Assembly (NCBI GenBank): GCA_016778985.1
Contig: JADHOM010000007.1
Location: forward strand, 16,394 to 80,393
Direction of reading: 5' to 3'
From: Alphaproteobacteria bacterium
Lineage (GTDB): Bacteria > Pseudomonadota > Alphaproteobacteria > Puniceispirillales > UBA1172
DNA: 64,000 bases
Position 1 is the first letter of the stretch. Each line of letters opens with the position of its first letter. This document shows positions 1 through 8,985 of this stretch, one piece after another. The notes under the pieces were generated by a model. The model was not told the DNA's origin. It saw only the letters and a program-made list of their open reading frames with translations, and made no database searches. Made by a program: the position numbers and the translations under genes.

Positions 1-13
1 TCTGTTAAAGGTC

Positions 14-790
14 TCAAGGGTGGGGCTGCTTGCGGGTAATTTCGGCAAGTGTGGCAAGTAGGGTATCAAGCTGATTGGGTTCTGAAAATCTGTGATTGGC
101 ATCAGCGTCAAACAGCACATCAACATCATCGCCGGTGATAGCATCGGCGATACGGTTCGCGGTTTGCCAAGGTACTTCCTCATCCTTATATCCATGCAGT
201 AATCGCACCGGGCAAGTGATTGGTATCCGGGCATTGAGGATCAGATTTTTGCGGCCATCAGTGATTAATTGATAAGGATAGATAACATCGCCCTCGCTAT
301 AAGGGTTCGGCACACTAAGCTGGCCAGATGCTTCCATATCGGCTTGCTGTTCTGGAGTTAATTTATTCCAGATCAGGTCATCGGTGAAATCAGGTGCCGC
401 CGCAATCCCTATAATTCCGGCGATTTTGTCATGGCGTTCCATAGCCACCAATAGCATCAGCCAGCCGCCAAGCGATGAGCCAACGAGATAGCAAGGCCCG
501 TCAACAAGGTGATCCATGATAGCCAGACAATCGGCTTTCCATATGCTAATGGTTCCATCCATCATGTCACCACTGGATTGCCCATGGCCAAAATAATCAA
601 AGCGGATAAAGCCAAACTTTTGCTGTTTCGCCCAATCTTCAACGACAAGTGCCTTAGTGCCATCCATGTCTGATCCATGGCCATGCAGAAAAACAATGGT
701 AGGCTGTCCGTCAATCAGATGGGCGTGATAGGCAATCTGCCCGCCTCTGTGATCAAGGAATGATGGTGATAGGTTATTCTCATCTGTCAT
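14..790 (-). CDS. Alpha/beta hydrolase, ABHD10-like
   Basis: Serine hydrolase of the alpha/beta fold, probably a cytoplasmic esterase or thioesterase; no signal peptide is visible. The sequence has the oxyanion-loop motif HGHGSD, the nucleophile elbow GSSLGG (Ser nucleophile), an acidic residue in GYKDEEVP and the C-terminal His in ANHRF, which gives a complete Ser-Asp-His triad. The overall pattern recalls the ABHD10 / acyl-glucuronide esterase group common in alphaproteobacteria. I chose the ATG at 790 because it follows AAAGGGTGAG; an in-frame ATG at 838 would add 16 residues without a convincing ribosome-binding site. It is divergent from the glycosyltransferase at 903. The substrate cannot be read from the sequence. 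Confidence 0.85.
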   Translation of the reverse strand: MTDENNLSPSFLDHRGGQIAYHAHLIDGQPTIVFLHGHGSDMDGTKALVVEDWAKQQKFGFIRFDYFGHGQSSGDMMDGTISIWKADCLAIMDHLVDGPCYLVGSSLGGWLMLLVAMERHDKIAGIIGIAAAPDFTDDLIWNKLTPEQQADMEASGQLSVPNPYSEGDVIYPYQLITDGRKNLILNARIPITCPVRLLHGYKDEEVPWQTANRIADAITGDDVDVLFDADANHRFSEPNQLDTLLATLAEITRKQPHP

Positions 791-902
791 CGGCTCACCC
801 TTTGGATCATGTCTTTGATAAAATAAAGCGATATACAAGCCAAGCTTGAGACGTTAAAACAAATCTACCTTTTATATAACCGATCTGTCTAGCGTTACAT
901 CC

Positions 903-2051
903 ATGCCAATTTTAAGCCTTAAAGGTAAGACTATCCTTCAAATTCTTCCTAACCTTAAGCAAGGTGGGGTTGAACGCGGAACTGTTGATATGGCGCAGGC
1001 CATCATCAAGGCTGGCGGGACGGCACTTGTGGTTAGTGGCGGCGGCCCAATGGAGGCACAGATTAAGCGCATTGGGGGTGAGCATATTACCTTAGCGGTT
1101 GGGAGCAAAAACCCCATTCGCTGGCCAAGAATACGCCGTCAACTGCGTCAGATCATGCTAGAGCATAAAGTTGATTTACTGCATATCCGCTCACGGGCGC
1201 CAGCATGGATAGGGATGCCAGCCGCTAGAGCATTAAATATTCCGGTCGTAACAACGGTGCATGGTCGCTTCAAAGCAACCAATATTTTCAAAAAATATTA
1301 TAACAGCGTCATGACAAAAGCTGATCGTATCATCGCGATTTCAAACTATGTCTCTGAATTGATTTCCAAACAATTTCCAAAAGCCGCTGATAAGATCGTC
1401 ACTATCCATCGGGGTGTCAATGTTGATATGTTTAACCCCCAATCGGTTAATGCTCAGCGCACGATTAATGCGGCAAATACCCTAAATGTTGATGAGAATA
1501 AGAAAATTATCATGCTCCCGGCCAGACCAACGCTCTGGAAAGGGCAGGAGGCGATGATTTCGGCAATGGCAAAACTTAGCGATAAAGACGCTATGCTAAT
1601 TCTTGTTGGTGCGGCGGCTGGCCATGATGGCTTCCAATCAAAACTTATTGCTCATATCACCAGCAATCAATGCGAAGGCCGGGTGATCTTGGCGCCTGAA
1701 ACCAATGATATGCCAGCCACTATGATGTTGGCTGATGTTGTTGTCATGCCATCCATGACGCCCGAACCATTTGGCCGTATTGCCATAGAAGCGCAAGCCA
1801 TGGGCAGGCCTGTAGTCGCATTTAATCATGGTGGGGCGGCAGAAAGCATTATCGATAAAGAAACAGGCTGGCTTGCCAGACCTAATGATATTGATGATCT
1901 TGCCGATGCTGTTGATCAGGCTTTGGCATTAAAACCGCGCGCTCGACAGCAATTCTCAAAACGCGCCCGACAGCATGTCATTGATCATTTCAGCACAGAT
2001 CATATGGAAGCCAAAACCCTAGCTGTCTATCGCAAATTGCTGAAATCATGA
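903..2051 (+). CDS. Glycosyltransferase family 4 (GT-B fold)
   Basis: A 382-residue retaining glycosyltransferase. The N-terminal acceptor domain begins with ILQILPNLKQGGVERG, the usual GT4 opening with a glycine-rich loop. The C-terminal donor domain has ARPTLWKGQ and the E-x7-E region EPFGRIAIEAQAMGRPVV followed by HGG, which binds the nucleotide-sugar donor. It probably acts at the cytoplasmic face of the inner membrane on LPS or another surface glycan. No other glycan genes lie nearby, so donor and acceptor are unknown. The ATG at 903 has only a weak ribosome-binding site, but the homologous core starts within ten residues of it. Confidence 0.85.
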   Translation: MPILSLKGKTILQILPNLKQGGVERGTVDMAQAIIKAGGTALVVSGGGPMEAQIKRIGGEHITLAVGSKNPIRWPRIRRQLRQIMLEHKVDLLHIRSRAPAWIGMPAARALNIPVVTTVHGRFKATNIFKKYYNSVMTKADRIIAISNYVSELISKQFPKAADKIVTIHRGVNVDMFNPQSVNAQRTINAANTLNVDENKKIIMLPARPTLWKGQEAMISAMAKLSDKDAMLILVGAAAGHDGFQSKLIAHITSNQCEGRVILAPETNDMPATMMLADVVVMPSMTPEPFGRIAIEAQAMGRPVVAFNHGGAAESIIDKETGWLARPNDIDDLADAVDQALALKPRARQQFSKRARQHVIDHFSTDHMEAKTLAVYRKLLKS

Positions 2052-2069
2052 TGTTGGATCAGATTTTGC

Positions 2070-2083
2070 AAGGGTTAACCCTT
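2070..2083. repeat. Perfect 14-bp palindrome between GT4 gene and thrS
   Basis: AAGGGTTAACCCTT is a perfect inverted repeat in the short gap between the glycosyltransferase stop (2051) and thrS (2143). It has no following T-run, so it is not a standard terminator; it could be an operator for thrS or chance. Nothing else is visible in the gap. Confidence 0.35.
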
Positions 2084-2142
2084 GAAGCCTTTGCCACAAC
2101 AGGATAAAACCATCACTTGTGTTTACATCACATGAGGACAAC

Positions 2143-4068
2143 ATGCCCGTAATAACGCTACCTGATGGCGCCAAGCGTCAATATGATCAGCCTATTTCCG
2201 CCTATGATGTGGCGGCAGATATTGGCCCCGGTTTAGCCAAGGCGGCACTGGCAGCGCGCCTAGATGGTGAGCTTATTGACTTGAGCCGTGTGATTGATCA
2301 TGACGCTACTCTGGCGATGGTGACGAATAAGGATGATGATGCACTGGCTTTGATCCGCCATGATTGCGCTCATGTCTTGGCTGAGGCTGTGCTTGAGCTG
2401 TTTCCAGAAACCCAGGTGACGATCGGGCCGTCTATCGAAAATGGCTTTTATTATGATTTTTATCGTGAGACGGCGTTTTCATCTGAAGATTTGGAAGCCA
2501 TTGAAACCCGTATGCATGCGATTGTTGATCGCGATGAGGCCATTACCCGCGAAGTCTGGACACGCGATGAAGCGGTAGCGTTCTATCGCCAGAATGATGA
2601 GCCATTTAAGGTCGAGCTAGTTGATGCTATCCCCGCAGATGAAACCGTGACGTTTTATCGGCAAGGTGATTTTATTGACCTATGTCGGGGGCCTCATGCG
2701 CCATCGACAGCACGCATTGGCCATGCCTTCAAATTGATGAGTGTGGCAGGCGCGTATTGGCGTGGCGACTCGTCGCGGCCGATGTTACAGCGTATCTATG
2801 GAACGGCATTTTTTCAGGAAAAAGAGCTAACCGCCTATCTTACCATGCTGGAAGAAGCTGAAAAGCGTGATCACCGTAAACTTGGCAAAGCGCTTGAGCT
2901 ATTTCATATTCAAGAAGAAGCCACAGGGTCTGTATTTTGGCACCCAAAGGGCTGGACATTATACCTTGAGATTGAGAGTTATATGCGGCGGCGGTTAGAT
3001 GCGGCAAAATACAAAGAAGTCAAAACCCCGCAAATGATTGACCGCAGTTTATGGGAAAAATCAGGCCATTGGGATAAATTCCGTGAGAATATGTTTACTG
3101 CGGAAAGTGAGGGAGATCGTATCCTTGCGCTGAAACCCATGAATTGCCCCGGTCATGTTCAGATTTATCGCCAAGGCATTACATCTTATCGGGATTTGCC
3201 CTTGCGTATGGCAGAGTTCGGGTCGTGCCATCGCAATGAGCCATCAGGTGCCTTGCATGGTATTATGCGTGTTCGCGCCTTTACCCAAGACGATGCGCAT
3301 ATTTTCTGCACCGAAGACCAAATTGATAGCGAAGGCCGCGCCTTTTGTGATTTGTTGCTGGATATTTATAGAGACTTTGGATTTGAGGATGTGCGGGTTA
3401 AGTTTTCTGATCGCCCTGAAACCCGCGCTGGTGATGATGCGACATGGGATAAAGCCGAAGCAGCATTGGCATCAGCCACAGAAGCCGCAGGGCTGGAAAC
3501 GACGCTTAATCCGGGTGAGGGTGCTTTCTATGGCCCGAAGCTTGAGTTTGTCTTGCGCGATGCGATTGGCCGAGATTGGCAATGCGGCACGTTGCAGGTT
3601 GATTTTGTGCTGCCTGAGCGGCTTGATGCAGAATATGTTGCCGAAGATGGTTCGCGCAAGCGTCCGGTGATGTTGCACCGCGCTATTTTAGGGTCAATGG
3701 AACGCTGGATTGGTATTTTAATTGAACAATATGCTGGCCGCATGCCGCCCTGGCTGTCGCCTGTTCAGGTGGTAGTTGCGCCAATCACGGATGCGGTCAC
3801 GGCTTATGCGGCTGAGGTTTATGAACGTCTTGCCGCACATGGCGCTAGAGTTGAGCTGGATAGCCGTAATGAGAAAATCAGCTATAAAGTGCGTGAACAT
3901 TCGGTGGCGAAAGTGCCTTTCATCATTGCCATTGGCGAACGTGAAAAGGAAGAAGGGACAATTGCGCTGCGTCGTTTAGGTGAAAATAAGCAAGAAACCC
4001 TCGCTCTTGAGGATGCCGTTTCTATGCTGATTGAAGAAATTACACCACCGGATTTGAAAAATACCTGA
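2143..4068 (+). CDS. thrS: Threonine-tRNA ligase
   Basis: Class II aminoacyl-tRNA synthetase that charges tRNA-Thr. Domains in order: N-terminal TGS domain ([13 protein letters not shown]), the editing domain with [11 protein letters not shown], the catalytic core with the zinc-site region MNCPGH and motif 2 around [15 protein letters not shown], motif 3 [15 protein letters not shown], and a C-terminal anticodon-binding domain with [14 protein letters not shown]. At 641 residues it is full length. The ATG at 2143 follows GAGGACAAC; an upstream in-frame GTG at 2119 lacks a good ribosome-binding site. infC, rpmI, rplT, pheS and pheT follow in the order conserved in many bacteria. Confidence 0.97.
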   Translation: MPVITLPDGAKRQYDQPISAYDVAADIGPGLAKAALAARLDGELIDLSRVIDHDATLAMVTNKDDDALALIRHDCAHVLAEAVLELFPETQVTIGPSIENGFYYDFYRETAFSSEDLEAIETRMHAIVDRDEAITREVWTRDEAVAFYRQNDEPFKVELVDAIPADETVTFYRQGDFIDLCRGPHAPSTARIGHAFKLMSVAGAYWRGDSSRPMLQRIYGTAFFQEKELTAYLTMLEEAEKRDHRKLGKALELFHIQEEATGSVFWHPKGWTLYLEIESYMRRRLDAAKYKEVKTPQMIDRSLWEKSGHWDKFRENMFTAESEGDRILALKPMNCPGHVQIYRQGITSYRDLPLRMAEFGSCHRNEPSGALHGIMRVRAFTQDDAHIFCTEDQIDSEGRAFCDLLLDIYRDFGFEDVRVKFSDRPETRAGDDATWDKAEAALASATEAAGLETTLNPGEGAFYGPKLEFVLRDAIGRDWQCGTLQVDFVLPERLDAEYVAEDGSRKRPVMLHRAILGSMERWIGILIEQYAGRMPPWLSPVQVVVAPITDAVTAYAAEVYERLAAHGARVELDSRNEKISYKVREHSVAKVPFIIAIGEREKEEGTIALRRLGENKQETLALEDAVSMLIEEITPPDLKNT

Positions 4069-4120
4069 TTTCTGTTATAAAATATGATGTATAGTACATC
4101 TGACAGGCAACATATTCAAA

Positions 4121-4136
4121 AGGAGATACGTCAATA
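4121..4136 (+). promoter_or_regulatory. Shine-Dalgarno and AUA start of infC
   Basis: AGGAGA (4121-4126) is followed after seven bases by ATA at 4134. The frame is closed upstream by TGA at 4101-4103. Between that stop and codon 48 of the protein there is no ATG, GTG or TTG, so initiation must use a rare codon. ATA at 4134 has ideal spacing and gives the peptide (M)ARPPQ, the usual alphaproteobacterial IF3 N-terminus. ACG at 4128 lies too close to the Shine-Dalgarno. Confidence 0.8.
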
Positions 4137-4679
4137 GCCCGTCCACCACAAGGCCCTCTGAAAGGCACACCGAAAGGTAATAGCCCTCGTGTTAACGACG
4201 CTATTACTAACCCCACCGTACGTTGCATTGATCACAATGGCGAGCAATTAGGCGTCATTAACACTGCCGACGCATTGCGTCAGGCGTTTGATGCTGGGCT
4301 AGATTTGGTTGAAGTTCAGCCAAATGTTGACCCGCCTGTGTGTAAAATCCTTGATTACGGAAAGTTCAAATACGAAACGCAGAAACGAGCCAATATAGCG
4401 CGCAAGAAGCAAAAAATCGTTGATGTCAAGGAAATCAAGCTTCGCCCTAATATTGATGAACATGATTATCAGGTGAAGATGAAAAATGTTCGCAAGTTTA
4501 TTGATGCTGGCGATAAGGTTAAGGTTACCCTGCGCTTCCGTGGACGTGAAATGGCTCACCAAGAGCTTGGCGCTCAGGTGCTTAGCCGTGTCAGAGAAGA
4601 AATGGAAAGCTTGACCAAGGTAGAAGCCATGCCAAAGCTGGAAGGCCGTCAAATGGTAATGGTTCTGGCGCCTGCCTGA
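4134..4679 (+). CDS. infC: Translation initiation factor IF-3 (AUA start)
   Basis: IF3 binds the 30S subunit and checks start-codon pairing. Reading from the ATA codon gives 181 residues: [21 protein letters not shown], then the N domain ([41 protein letters not shown]), a basic linker ([17 protein letters not shown]) and the C domain ([17 protein letters not shown]). Starting at the first conventional start codon, TTG at 4275, would delete most of the N domain, so that call is wrong. Non-AUG starts on infC are known in other bacteria, where IF3 represses its own translation by rejecting the poor start codon; the same control is inferred here. The organisation thrS-infC-rpmI-rplT is classical. 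Confidence 0.93.
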   Translation: MARPPQGPLKGTPKGNSPRVNDAITNPTVRCIDHNGEQLGVINTADALRQAFDAGLDLVEVQPNVDPPVCKILDYGKFKYETQKRANIARKKQKIVDVKEIKLRPNIDEHDYQVKMKNVRKFIDAGDKVKVTLRFRGREMAHQELGAQVLSRVREEMESLTKVEAMPKLEGRQMVMVLAPA

Positions 4680-4789
4680 TTGCGTTTTTCGCTATTTCTG
4701 CTTGCATTAAGCGTGGTTTATGGATAAAACCCGTTCAAGTTCCGCGTCCGGGCGCAAAAGGGCATGCCTGGCCGGATGATGATCAACCT

Positions 4790-4824
4790 GGTTATATTTG
4801 ATTTTGTTTTGATATAACCCTTTT
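4790..4824 (+). promoter_or_regulatory. Hairpin in the rpmI leader
   Basis: GGTTATAT (4790-4797) pairs with ATATAACC (4812-4819), followed by CTTTTT. The stem is AU-rich and lies just upstream of rpmI in the 160-bp infC-rpmI gap. It could be a weak attenuator or part of an L20-type autoregulatory leader. The rest of the gap shows no other clear signal. Confidence 0.35.
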
Positions 4825-4839
4825 TGAAATGAGGTTAAA

Positions 4840-5037
4840 ATGCCCAAAATGAAAACGAAAAGCGGGGCGAAAAAGCGTTTTCGTCTGACCGCAACTGGAA
4901 AGGTTCGTGGCAGTGCCGCGTTTCTTCAGCATAATCTCCGTCGTCGTTCCCAAAAAATGAAACGCCAAGCGCGTGGCACCATGATCCTTAGTGATGCTGA
5001 TGCCCGTATCGTTAAGCGTTTTCTGCCGTACGCTTAA
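4840..5037 (+). CDS. rpmI: 50S ribosomal protein L35
   Basis: A 65-residue, strongly basic protein. Its start, [20 protein letters not shown], and the later [17 protein letters not shown] are diagnostic for L35. ATG is preceded by TGAGGTTAAA. It is transcribed with rplT (start 12 bp after the rpmI stop), as in most bacteria. The 160-bp leader upstream has a small AU-rich hairpin, so control separate from infC, for example by L20, is possible but unproven. Confidence 0.97.
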   Translation: MPKMKTKSGAKKRFRLTATGKVRGSAAFLQHNLRRRSQKMKRQARGTMILSDADARIVKRFLPYA

Positions 5038-5049
5038 AGGAGATTTATC

Positions 5050-5406
5050 ATGGCAAGAGTAACTTCTGGTACTACCGCTGCTGCGCGTCATAAGAAAGTT
5101 ATTGCCGCCGCCAAAGGATATTATGGCCGCCGCAAAAATGTCTATCGTGTCGCTAAGCAGGCTGTCGATAAAGCCCGCCAATACGCCTATCGTGACCGCC
5201 GTGTCCGTAAGCGTGAAATGCGTGCGCTTTGGATTCAGCGAATTAATGCTGCTGTCCGTCTCCATGGCATGACGTATTCGCAATTCATGAACGGGATTAA
5301 GCTAGCCGGCATAGAAGTTGACCGTAAGGTGATGGCTGATCTGGCGGTGCGTGATGAGGCGGCGTTTAAGGCGCTGGTTGAATCGGCTCGCAAAGCTTCA
5401 GCTTAA
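5050..5406 (+). CDS. rplT: 50S ribosomal protein L20
   Basis: A 118-residue basic protein of the large subunit. Family signatures are [21 protein letters not shown] near the start, the YYGRRKN turn and the C-terminal region [21 protein letters not shown]20 is needed early in 50S assembly and in several bacteria represses its own operon. The ATG follows AAAGGAGATTTATC. It is co-directional with rpmI upstream and pheS 14 bp downstream, consistent with one transcript. Confidence 0.97.
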   Translation: MARVTSGTTAAARHKKVIAAAKGYYGRRKNVYRVAKQAVDKARQYAYRDRRVRKREMRALWIQRINAAVRLHGMTYSQFMNGIKLAGIEVDRKVMADLAVRDEAAFKALVESARKASA

Positions 5407-5420
5407 GCGAGGTTCTACGA

Positions 5421-6500
5421 ATGGCTGGTGCCGATCCGCAAGCGTTACAAGAGGCAATTTTAGCAGCCATTGAGGCAGCAGATACGCCTGATGCGCTGGA
5501 GATAGTTCGCATTGGCTCTCTCGGAAAAAAAGGTGAACTGACCACGGCGATGAAATCCCTTGGTCAGCTTGAAGGCGATGCCCGAAGAGAAATGGGGCAA
5601 GCGCTAAATGCAGTGAAAGACGCCGTCACTCAAGCGCTTGAGGCGCGCCGTAGCGCATTGGCAATGGCTGAACTTAATCGCCGGCTTGCAACCGAAACCG
5701 TTGATGTATCATTAAGCCAGCGGCCTGAGACCGCAGGCGTTATTCATCCCCTATCGCGGACATTGGATGAGATATTGGCGATCTTTGCTGAAATGGGGTT
5801 TACGGTTGCCGAAGGCCCCGATATCGAAAGCGACTATTATAACTTTACGGCATTAAATATGCCCGAAGATCATCCTGCCAGACAAGAACATGATACATTC
5901 TATATGACGCCTGATGCCGACGGTCAGCGCAAAGTCTTGCGGACACATACCTCACCTGTGCAAGTGCGGACGATGGAAGCGACATCTCCACCAATTCGCA
6001 TTATTGCCCCTGGCCGCACCTATCGGTCTGATCATGATGCTACTCATTCACCGATGTTTCACCAATGTGAGGGGCTGGTCATTGGTGATGGGATAACGAT
6101 GGCGCACCTGAAAGGATGTTTAATTGAGTTTTGTCGTGCCTTTTTCAATGTTGATGATCTGCCTGTGCGCTTCCGCCCTAGCTATTTTCCGTTTACCGAA
6201 CCATCAGCTGAGGTGGATATCGGGTGCAGCCGTGATGGTGGCGGCTTGACGATTGGCGCTGGTGCTGATTGGCTTGAAATTCTGGGTTGCGGCATGGTTA
6301 ATCCGCGGGTCTTGGAATATTGCAATATTGATCCGAATGAACATCAGGGATTTGCTTTTGGCATGGGGCTGGAAAGGCTGGCTATGCTGAAATATGGTAT
6401 TCCTGATCTGCGGCCATTTTATGATAGCGATTTGCGCTGGATGCGGCATTACGGCTTCATGCCGTTTGATCCTCCATCTGTTCATCTTGGCTTAAGCTAG
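5421..6500 (+). CDS. pheS: Phenylalanine-tRNA ligase alpha subunit
   Basis: Catalytic subunit of the alpha2-beta2 phenylalanyl-tRNA synthetase; 359 residues, full length. An N-terminal coiled-coil arm (residues 1-90; [17 protein letters not shown]) is followed by the class II catalytic domain: [19 protein letters not shown], the motif 2 region [20 protein letters not shown], and motif 3 in [18 protein letters not shown]. The motif [12 protein letters not shown] is typical of the subunit. It lies ten bases upstream of pheT and forms the usual pair with it. Confidence 0.97.
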   Translation: MAGADPQALQEAILAAIEAADTPDALEIVRIGSLGKKGELTTAMKSLGQLEGDARREMGQALNAVKDAVTQALEARRSALAMAELNRRLATETVDVSLSQRPETAGVIHPLSRTLDEILAIFAEMGFTVAEGPDIESDYYNFTALNMPEDHPARQEHDTFYMTPDADGQRKVLRTHTSPVQVRTMEATSPPIRIIAPGRTYRSDHDATHSPMFHQCEGLVIGDGITMAHLKGCLIEFCRAFFNVDDLPVRFRPSYFPFTEPSAEVDIGCSRDGGGLTIGAGADWLEILGCGMVNPRVLEYCNIDPNEHQGFAFGMGLERLAMLKYGIPDLRPFYDSDLRWMRHYGFMPFDPPSVHLGLS

Positions 6501-6510
6501 GGAGCCGAAT

Positions 6511-8913
6511 ATGAAGTTTACCTGGTCATGGCTTAACGACCATTTAGATACTGATGCAGATATGTCTGCTATTCTGGATGTCTTGCCTATGCTAGGGCTT
6601 GAGGTTGAGAGTGTGGTTGACCGCAGTCAAGCGCTTGCTCCCTTTACTATTGCCCGTATAGTTACAGCAGAGCCGCATCCAAATGCCGATAGCTTGCGGG
6701 TCTGTCAGGTTGATAATGGTGATGGTATGGTTGAGGTTGTTTGCGGGGCGCCAAATGCGGTGGCTGGACTAGTCGGTGTGTTTGCGCCTGTTGGGGCATA
6801 TGTTCCGGGCATTGATCTGACCTTGACCGAAGCTGAGATTAGGGGCGTTAGCTCACGCGGGATGATGTGTTCTGAACGGGAAATGATGATCTCTGATGAG
6901 CATGATGGCATTATATCGCTAGCCACAGATGCGCCAATAGGCTCATCTTATGCGGCATGGGCAGGCCTGGATGATCCAGTGATTGAGATTGCGATTACCC
7001 CAAACCGTGCCGATTGTCTAGGCGTGCGGGGGATTGCGCGTGATCTCGCGGCGGCTGGTTATGGCAAATTGAAGCCGTTAAAATCAGAGCCTGTTGTGGC
7101 TAAAGGTAAAAGCGCAATCTCATGGCAATTGGACCTGCCATCTGATCAAGCTTATTTATGTCCACGCATTGTTGGCCGCAGCTTTTCAGGTCTCAGTAAT
7201 GGCGTGTCACCAAAATGGATGCAACAGCGGCTAGAAGCCGTTGGCCAGCGCGTTATCTCAGCTTTGGTTGATATCACCAATTATATCATGCTTGATCTTG
7301 GTCGGCCGCTGCATGCTTATGATGCTGACCGTGTTAAGGGTGAAACGCTGACCGTGCGGCTAGCTAAATCAGGCGAGAACATGACCGCGCTTAATGAGAA
7401 AACCTATCAGTTGGATGATCAGATGCTGGTTATTGCCGATGCTGATGGTGCTGATGATCTGGCCGGAATTATGGGCGGTGAGCGTACTGGCGTGACCGAT
7501 GACACGACAACAATGTTTCTTGAGATTGCTATTTTTGATCAGGTTTCTGTCGCTATGACAGGGCGTAAACTAAATATTCATTCTGATGCTAGGTATCGGT
7601 TTGAACGCGGCCTTGATGCGACTTCTCCAGACACAACCATTGATTATGTATCCGCCATGATATGTGCAATTTGCGGCGGCACAGCGTCGGAGCTAACCGC
7701 ACAAGGTGAGGGCGCAGACTGGCAACGTCAGATCGGTTATCGCCCTGAACGCTGTGTTGATTTGACCGGCGTTAGCGTGGCAGCAGATAAACAGAAAACT
7801 ATTCTTGAGACCCTCGGCTTTAGCATCGAAGATGCCAATCCTATGTGGCATGTTGCACCACCACCATGGCGCGGTGATATCGTTGGCGCGGCTGATCTGG
7901 TTGAGGAGATTATTCGGGTTAGTGGCTATGATGCTATTCCTGAACTGCCTTTGCCACGTCAGCGTGTGGTCAGCCAGCCAGCAGTTAATGCCGAACAAAA
8001 ACGGCCTATTATGTTGCGGCGGTTAATGGCTGGCCGCGGGATGAGTGAGACGGTTAGTTTCACCTTTGTTGATGCTGCAACGGCACAGCGTTATGGCGGC
8101 GGCAGCTCTGCCTTACATTTGGTTAACCCGATTAGCACTGATCTAGCCGTTATGCGGCCATCGCTTATTCCGGTTCTGATGGATGTGGTGGCACGCAATC
8201 AAGCGCGCGGCGAAAGTGATATTGCAGTGTTTGAAATTGGCCCTATCTTTGTTGATGATCCGCCGACTGGCCAGCATCCTGTGCTTGCCGGGATAAGGCA
8301 CGGAATGACGGCAGGCCGTGAATGGACAGGTTCAGCGCGGCCAGTTGATTGGCTCGATGTAAAAGCCGATGCTATGGCGGCGTTGGCGGCAATGGGAATA
8401 AAGACAGAGGCGCTCCAAACCCGCACTGATGCCCCTGAATGGTATCATCCGGGACAAAGCGGAACGCTTAATCAAGGTAAGATGGTATTGGCACGTTTTG
8501 GGACAATGCATCCAGCCTATATGGACGCCCATGATCTCAAAGGCCCAGCCGCCGGATTTGAAGTTCTGCTGGATGCTGTGCCAATTCCGCGACAGAAATC
8601 ATCCCAGCGGGCGCTTGCCAATTTATCACCATATCAACAGGTCGGGCGCGACTTTGCCTTTGTCTTAAATCAAGATGTGACGTCTGAAAAACTGATCAGA
8701 GCAGTTAGAGGCGCAGGCAAGCCACTCGTCACAGAGGTAACGGTGTTTGATGTTTATGCGGGAAAAGGCATTGCCGATGGACAGAAATCAGTGGCGCTAG
8801 CAGTCACCTTACAGCCGATGAAAGCGACATTGACCGAGGCTGAGATTGAAGCCGTTAGTCAGGCCATTATCAGCGCCGTTGAAAAGCATTGTGGCGGTGT
8901 CTTACGCGGCTAA
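6511..8913 (+). CDS. pheT: Phenylalanine-tRNA ligase beta subunit
   Basis: The 800-residue non-catalytic subunit, which carries editing and tRNA recognition. Domains in order: N-terminal segment MKFTWSWLNDHLDTDADM, the EMAP/tRNA-binding OB fold (ITVxxPHPNADSLRVCQVD region), the B3/B4 editing domain (RLEAVGQRVISALVDITNYIM is its hallmark), the B5 domain, the class II-like core with SGYDAIPELPLP, and the C-terminal anticodon-binding fold (PYQQVGRDFAFVLNQD). The ATG follows AGGGAGCCGAAT. It ends the thrS-pheT block and converges with leuA, leaving a 72-bp gap without a clear terminator. Confidence 0.97.
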   Translation: MKFTWSWLNDHLDTDADMSAILDVLPMLGLEVESVVDRSQALAPFTIARIVTAEPHPNADSLRVCQVDNGDGMVEVVCGAPNAVAGLVGVFAPVGAYVPGIDLTLTEAEIRGVSSRGMMCSEREMMISDEHDGIISLATDAPIGSSYAAWAGLDDPVIEIAITPNRADCLGVRGIARDLAAAGYGKLKPLKSEPVVAKGKSAISWQLDLPSDQAYLCPRIVGRSFSGLSNGVSPKWMQQRLEAVGQRVISALVDITNYIMLDLGRPLHAYDADRVKGETLTVRLAKSGENMTALNEKTYQLDDQMLVIADADGADDLAGIMGGERTGVTDDTTTMFLEIAIFDQVSVAMTGRKLNIHSDARYRFERGLDATSPDTTIDYVSAMICAICGGTASELTAQGEGADWQRQIGYRPERCVDLTGVSVAADKQKTILETLGFSIEDANPMWHVAPPPWRGDIVGAADLVEEIIRVSGYDAIPELPLPRQRVVSQPAVNAEQKRPIMLRRLMAGRGMSETVSFTFVDAATAQRYGGGSSALHLVNPISTDLAVMRPSLIPVLMDVVARNQARGESDIAVFEIGPIFVDDPPTGQHPVLAGIRHGMTAGREWTGSARPVDWLDVKADAMAALAAMGIKTEALQTRTDAPEWYHPGQSGTLNQGKMVLARFGTMHPAYMDAHDLKGPAAGFEVLLDAVPIPRQKSSQRALANLSPYQQVGRDFAFVLNQDVTSEKLIRAVRGAGKPLVTEVTVFDVYAGKGIADGQKSVALAVTLQPMKATLTEAEIEAVSQAIISAVEKHCGGVLRG

Positions 8914-8985
8914 ATTGCCTGCACAAGACCCATCTTAAAACACGACTTAAAACATGGCTTAATATACAGCCACCGTTATTAGCTA

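Noticed and set aside
4275..4679. infC starting at TTG 4275
   Set aside because: It would remove most of the IF3 N domain, and no ribosome-binding site precedes it; the AUA start at 4134 restores the full protein.
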